From: Bacteroidota bacterium
GTDB taxonomy: Bacteria; Bacteroidota; Bacteroidia; Bacteroidales; PUMT01
Assembly (NCBI GenBank): GCA_003556985.1
Contig: PWPZ01000034.1
Span: 1 to 7,994, forward strand
Direction: 5' to 3'
DNA length: 7,994 nt
Positions 5,548-7,994 of the stretch are shown in pieces. Each line of letters starts with the position of its first letter. Position 1 is the stretch's first letter. A program made the translations under genes and the position numbers. The notes under the pieces were generated by a model. It was given only the letters and a program-made list of their open reading frames with translations, made no database searches and was not told the origin of the DNA.

Positions 5548-7968
5548 TCAGTTATTTTGTATTTCAATTTTATTTCTTTCCTTCCTTACGGCAGTCTCAT
5601 CAAGCTCTTCCAGTTCCTGGTCGTCAGCCTCTTCATCGTAAATCTGCATAAGGGGTTCTTCAAAATTCCTGCTGATGATTATTCTTTCCAGGGTCAGCAG
5701 CATTGAAGGTAATAATATTAAATTGGATGTTACCGCAATGAGCAGGGTAAAAGATACCAGAACACCGAGAGCCTTGGTTCCCCCGAAACCGGAAAGTGAA
5801 AATATAGCAAAGCCGAAGAACAATACTATTGAAGTATAGATCATGCTTGCCCCAGCCTCCCTGATAGCGTTGCATACCGATTTTTTTATGTCAAGCCCTG
5901 TGGCTTTGAGTTCCTGACGGTACTTGGCGAGAAAATGGATGGTGTTGTCGACCGAAATGCCGAAAGCTATGCTGAATACCAGGACGGTAGACGGTTTCAC
6001 AGGTATCCCGAAATAGCCCATAAAAGAAGCGGTTATAAGTAATGGAACGAGGTTGGGGATCAGGGAAATTATCATCATCCTTGCCGATGAAAACATCCAT
6101 GCCATAAAGATAGAAATAATAACAACAGCAATAAAGAGACTTGTAAACAGGCTCCGGACGAGATACTTGTTACCCTTAAATGATAAAATGCTTGCCCCGG
6201 TAATTGACACATCGTACCGGTCGGCCGGAAATATGCTGTCAATTTCCTGCCTGATCATCTCTTCAAGAAGCCCGATCTGTTCTGTACCTGCATCGGCTAC
6301 TTTATAGCTTATCCTTGTATTCCTGCCCTCGTCATCAACGAAGGAAGCGGCCAGGTCACTGGTGCCCGCCATGTCTCCCATATAGGCCAGAATAAAGTTT
6401 CTCTCAGAATTACCTGGCAGCCTGTAATGGTGTGAAGCACCGTTAAAAAAGGACTGCCGGGTGAATTTGAACGCCTCCGCGATTGACAGAGGCCTGGATA
6501 ATTCAGGATATCTTTCAAGTGCTTTCTGAAGCTCGTCTATATTCTGCAGCGTGGCCTGAGTAAAAGCTCCCCTGGGACGTTTGGTGTCAATTACAATTTC
6601 CAGGGGTATTAGTCCCCTGAAATGCTCTTCAAAGTACTTAAGGTCGGTATATATGGGATCATTTTGAGGCAAATCGTCAACAACATAACCTGTGCTTTTT
6701 ATTCTTGCGATTCCTGCAATAGCCAGGACGATGATAACAATTGCCACCGGATAGATTTTCATCCGGTGGTTTACTGCAAGATATTCGAATAACCCGGTTA
6801 TCTTTTTTACAAAAGTATTTTCAAGATGTTTCACATGCCTTTCCCGTGGTGCAGGCAGCAGGCTGAAAATTATGGGTATAAGCAGCAGGGAAAGGATAAA
6901 AATGCCCATGATGTTTATGGAGGCAACAATTCCAAATTCTCTAAGTATCTGGGTGCTGGTAAGGATAAAGGTAGCAAAGCCGGCCGCTGTTGTAAGATTT
7001 GTCAGAAATGTGGCTGCGCCGATTTTTTGTATTACCCTTTGCAGCGCCTTGATCTTGTTTCCGTGGTTACGATATTCATTATGGTATTTGTTTAACAGAA
7101 AGACCGAATTGGGGATGCCAATTACAATTAGCAACGGCGGGATCATGGCTGTCAGAAGAGTTATCTCGTATCCCAGCAGTACGATGGTGCCCAGTGACCA
7201 TATCACTCCGGTGGCAACGACCAGAAGTGAAAAAAACACTACCCTGAAAGATCGGAAAAAAAGGAACATAATGATCCCGGTGATGACCAGGGCAAGTAAT
7301 ATAAACATGTAAAGCTCACCTTCGATTTTTTCAGCCGTTTTTATCCTTATATAGGGCAGTCCGCTATAATACACTTCAAGATTATAGCCGGAAGTACATT
7401 CGCCGGTCACTTTTTCTATATTGCTTATCAGCTCGTTGCGCTGATTTGAAACAAGCATATCCCTTTCCAGCGTGACCAGGATCAGGTATGTTCCCGATTT
7501 TTCCTCATAAAGAAGATCACTGTAGAAAGGCAGGGAGCTAATGATATTTCGCAGGCTGTCGGCTCCGCCGCGTGTCAGTGCTGCTTTTTCAGCAAGGGGG
7601 TGAAAATCAAAGCTTCTGGTGTCGTTGTTCTTTATGATAGTATAGGCTTCTGTGAGCGAGAGGACTGAAGCTACCCCTTCGGTGTTTTGCAGGGCACCTG
7701 TCATTACCAGCCAGTCGCTCAGCATCTCATAATCAAAAAAATCGTGGTTTTGGATTCCTATAACCACAATATTGCCGTCTTCACCGAAAATATCCTTGTA
7801 ACGGTTGAATTCAATCAACGCAGAGTCTGTTTGGGGTAATATGGGGGTATGCTCATACGAAAGCCTGACTTCACGGGCCCTGAATCCCATAAAGATGGTG
7901 ACGGCCAGTAAAAGGGTAATGAAAAATATCCTGTAACGGAGAATAATTCCTGCAATGGTTGTGAACAT
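5548..7968 (-). CDS. RND/MMPL-family transporter (COG1033-type predicted exporter)
   Basis: The 806-residue inner-membrane protein has the duplicated RND layout. Each half has one helix (about 11-28 and 403-420), a large periplasmic domain (about 30-215 and 425-600), then five helices (about 218-372 and 605-760). Members are thought to be proton-driven exporters of lipids or other hydrophobic molecules; this one's substrate is unknown. In the second half the fourth-helix motif is FGISVDNTIHFLAKY with Asp674, the expected proton-relay position. The matching site in the first half, IGIPNSVFLLNKY, has Pro286 there instead. The conserved following helices are AATFLTNLTTAAGFATF (318-334) and GASMIYTSIVLFFGFAIF (706-723). 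The C-terminal tail (about 776-792) is strongly acidic and ends with a basic stretch. The ATG at 7968 is the first start after an in-frame TAA two codons upstream. No outer-membrane channel or adaptor gene is nearby. Proximity to an isoprenyl synthase hints at a lipid substrate but does not show it. Confidence 0.9.
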   Translation of the reverse strand: MFTTIAGIILRYRIFFITLLLAVTIFMGFRAREVRLSYEHTPILPQTDSALIEFNRYKDIFGEDGNIVVIGIQNHDFFDYEMLSDWLVMTGALQNTEGVASVLSLTEAYTIIKNNDTRSFDFHPLAEKAALTRGGADSLRNIISSLPFYSDLLYEEKSGTYLILVTLERDMLVSNQRNELISNIEKVTGECTSGYNLEVYYSGLPYIRIKTAEKIEGELYMFILLALVITGIIMFLFFRSFRVVFFSLLVVATGVIWSLGTIVLLGYEITLLTAMIPPLLIVIGIPNSVFLLNKYHNEYRNHGNKIKALQRVIQKIGAATFLTNLTTAAGFATFILTSTQILREFGIVASINIMGIFILSLLLIPIIFSLLPAPRERHVKHLENTFVKKITGLFEYLAVNHRMKIYPVAIVIIVLAIAGIARIKSTGYVVDDLPQNDPIYTDLKYFEEHFRGLIPLEIVIDTKRPRGAFTQATLQNIDELQKALERYPELSRPLSIAEAFKFTRQSFFNGASHHYRLPGNSERNFILAYMGDMAGTSDLAASFVDDEGRNTRISYKVADAGTEQIGLLEEMIRQEIDSIFPADRYDVSITGASILSFKGNKYLVRSLFTSLFIAVVIISIFMAWMFSSARMMIISLIPNLVPLLITASFMGYFGIPVKPSTVLVFSIAFGISVDNTIHFLAKYRQELKATGLDIKKSVCNAIREAGASMIYTSIVLFFGFAIFSLSGFGGTKALGVLVSFTLLIAVTSNLILLPSMLLTLERIIISRNFEEPLMQIYDEEADDQELEELDETAVRKERNKIEIQNN

Positions 7969-7994
7969 AACTTAATGCTTCTTATTTATCTGGC

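Noticed and set aside
6872..7312. 146-residue plus-strand open frame
   Set aside because: It is fully antisense to the transporter, whose frame has clear family motifs throughout this stretch.

Overview
The window looks like an ordinary chromosomal segment from a member of the Bacteroidota, probably of Bacteroidales/Marinilabiliales type. The evidence is the ~500-residue ATP synthase beta subunit with an internal insertion, the one-domain epsilon subunit of 88 residues, a TolB-like/beta-barrel surface protein of a kind common in that phylum, A/T-rich start regions without Shine-Dalgarno sequences, and one near-consensus Bacteroides-type promoter (TAnnTTTG). The genus cannot be named from this sequence. 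I see no rRNA, tRNA, CRISPR array, insertion sequence, integrase or phage gene.

Layout from left to right. The plus strand at 1-1110 carries the 3' end of one gene, a predicted outer-membrane beta-barrel protein that begins before the window. It converges on a block of five minus-strand genes filling the rest. Read in their own direction (right to left), these are: an 806-residue RND/MMPL-family membrane transporter (7968-5548), a short-chain isoprenyl diphosphate synthase (5472-4498), a 290-bp intergenic region with a probable terminator, two hairpin-capable repeats and a candidate promoter, then atpD (4207-2696), atpC (2684-2418) and a GT9-family, heptosyltransferase-like glycosyltransferase (about 2244-1219).

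The minus-strand genes probably form two transcription units. The first is transporter plus isoprenyl synthase, 75 bp apart and possibly ending at the GC-rich hairpin just after the synthase. The second is atpD-atpC (11 bp apart), probably read through into the glycosyltransferase. The other ATP synthase subunit genes are not beside atpDC on either side, so the complex is encoded in at least two loci or far apart. The remaining genes share an envelope/lipid theme: isoprenoid precursor synthesis, a lipid-type exporter family, LPS-type glycosyl transfer and an outer-membrane barrel. This link is inference from proximity.

I did not find a new biological system. The points worth a second look are modest: the split ATP synthase locus, an epsilon subunit without its inhibitory domain, the beta-subunit insertion, the unequal halves of the transporter (Pro where the partner half has the conserved Asp), and the uncertain start of the glycosyltransferase.
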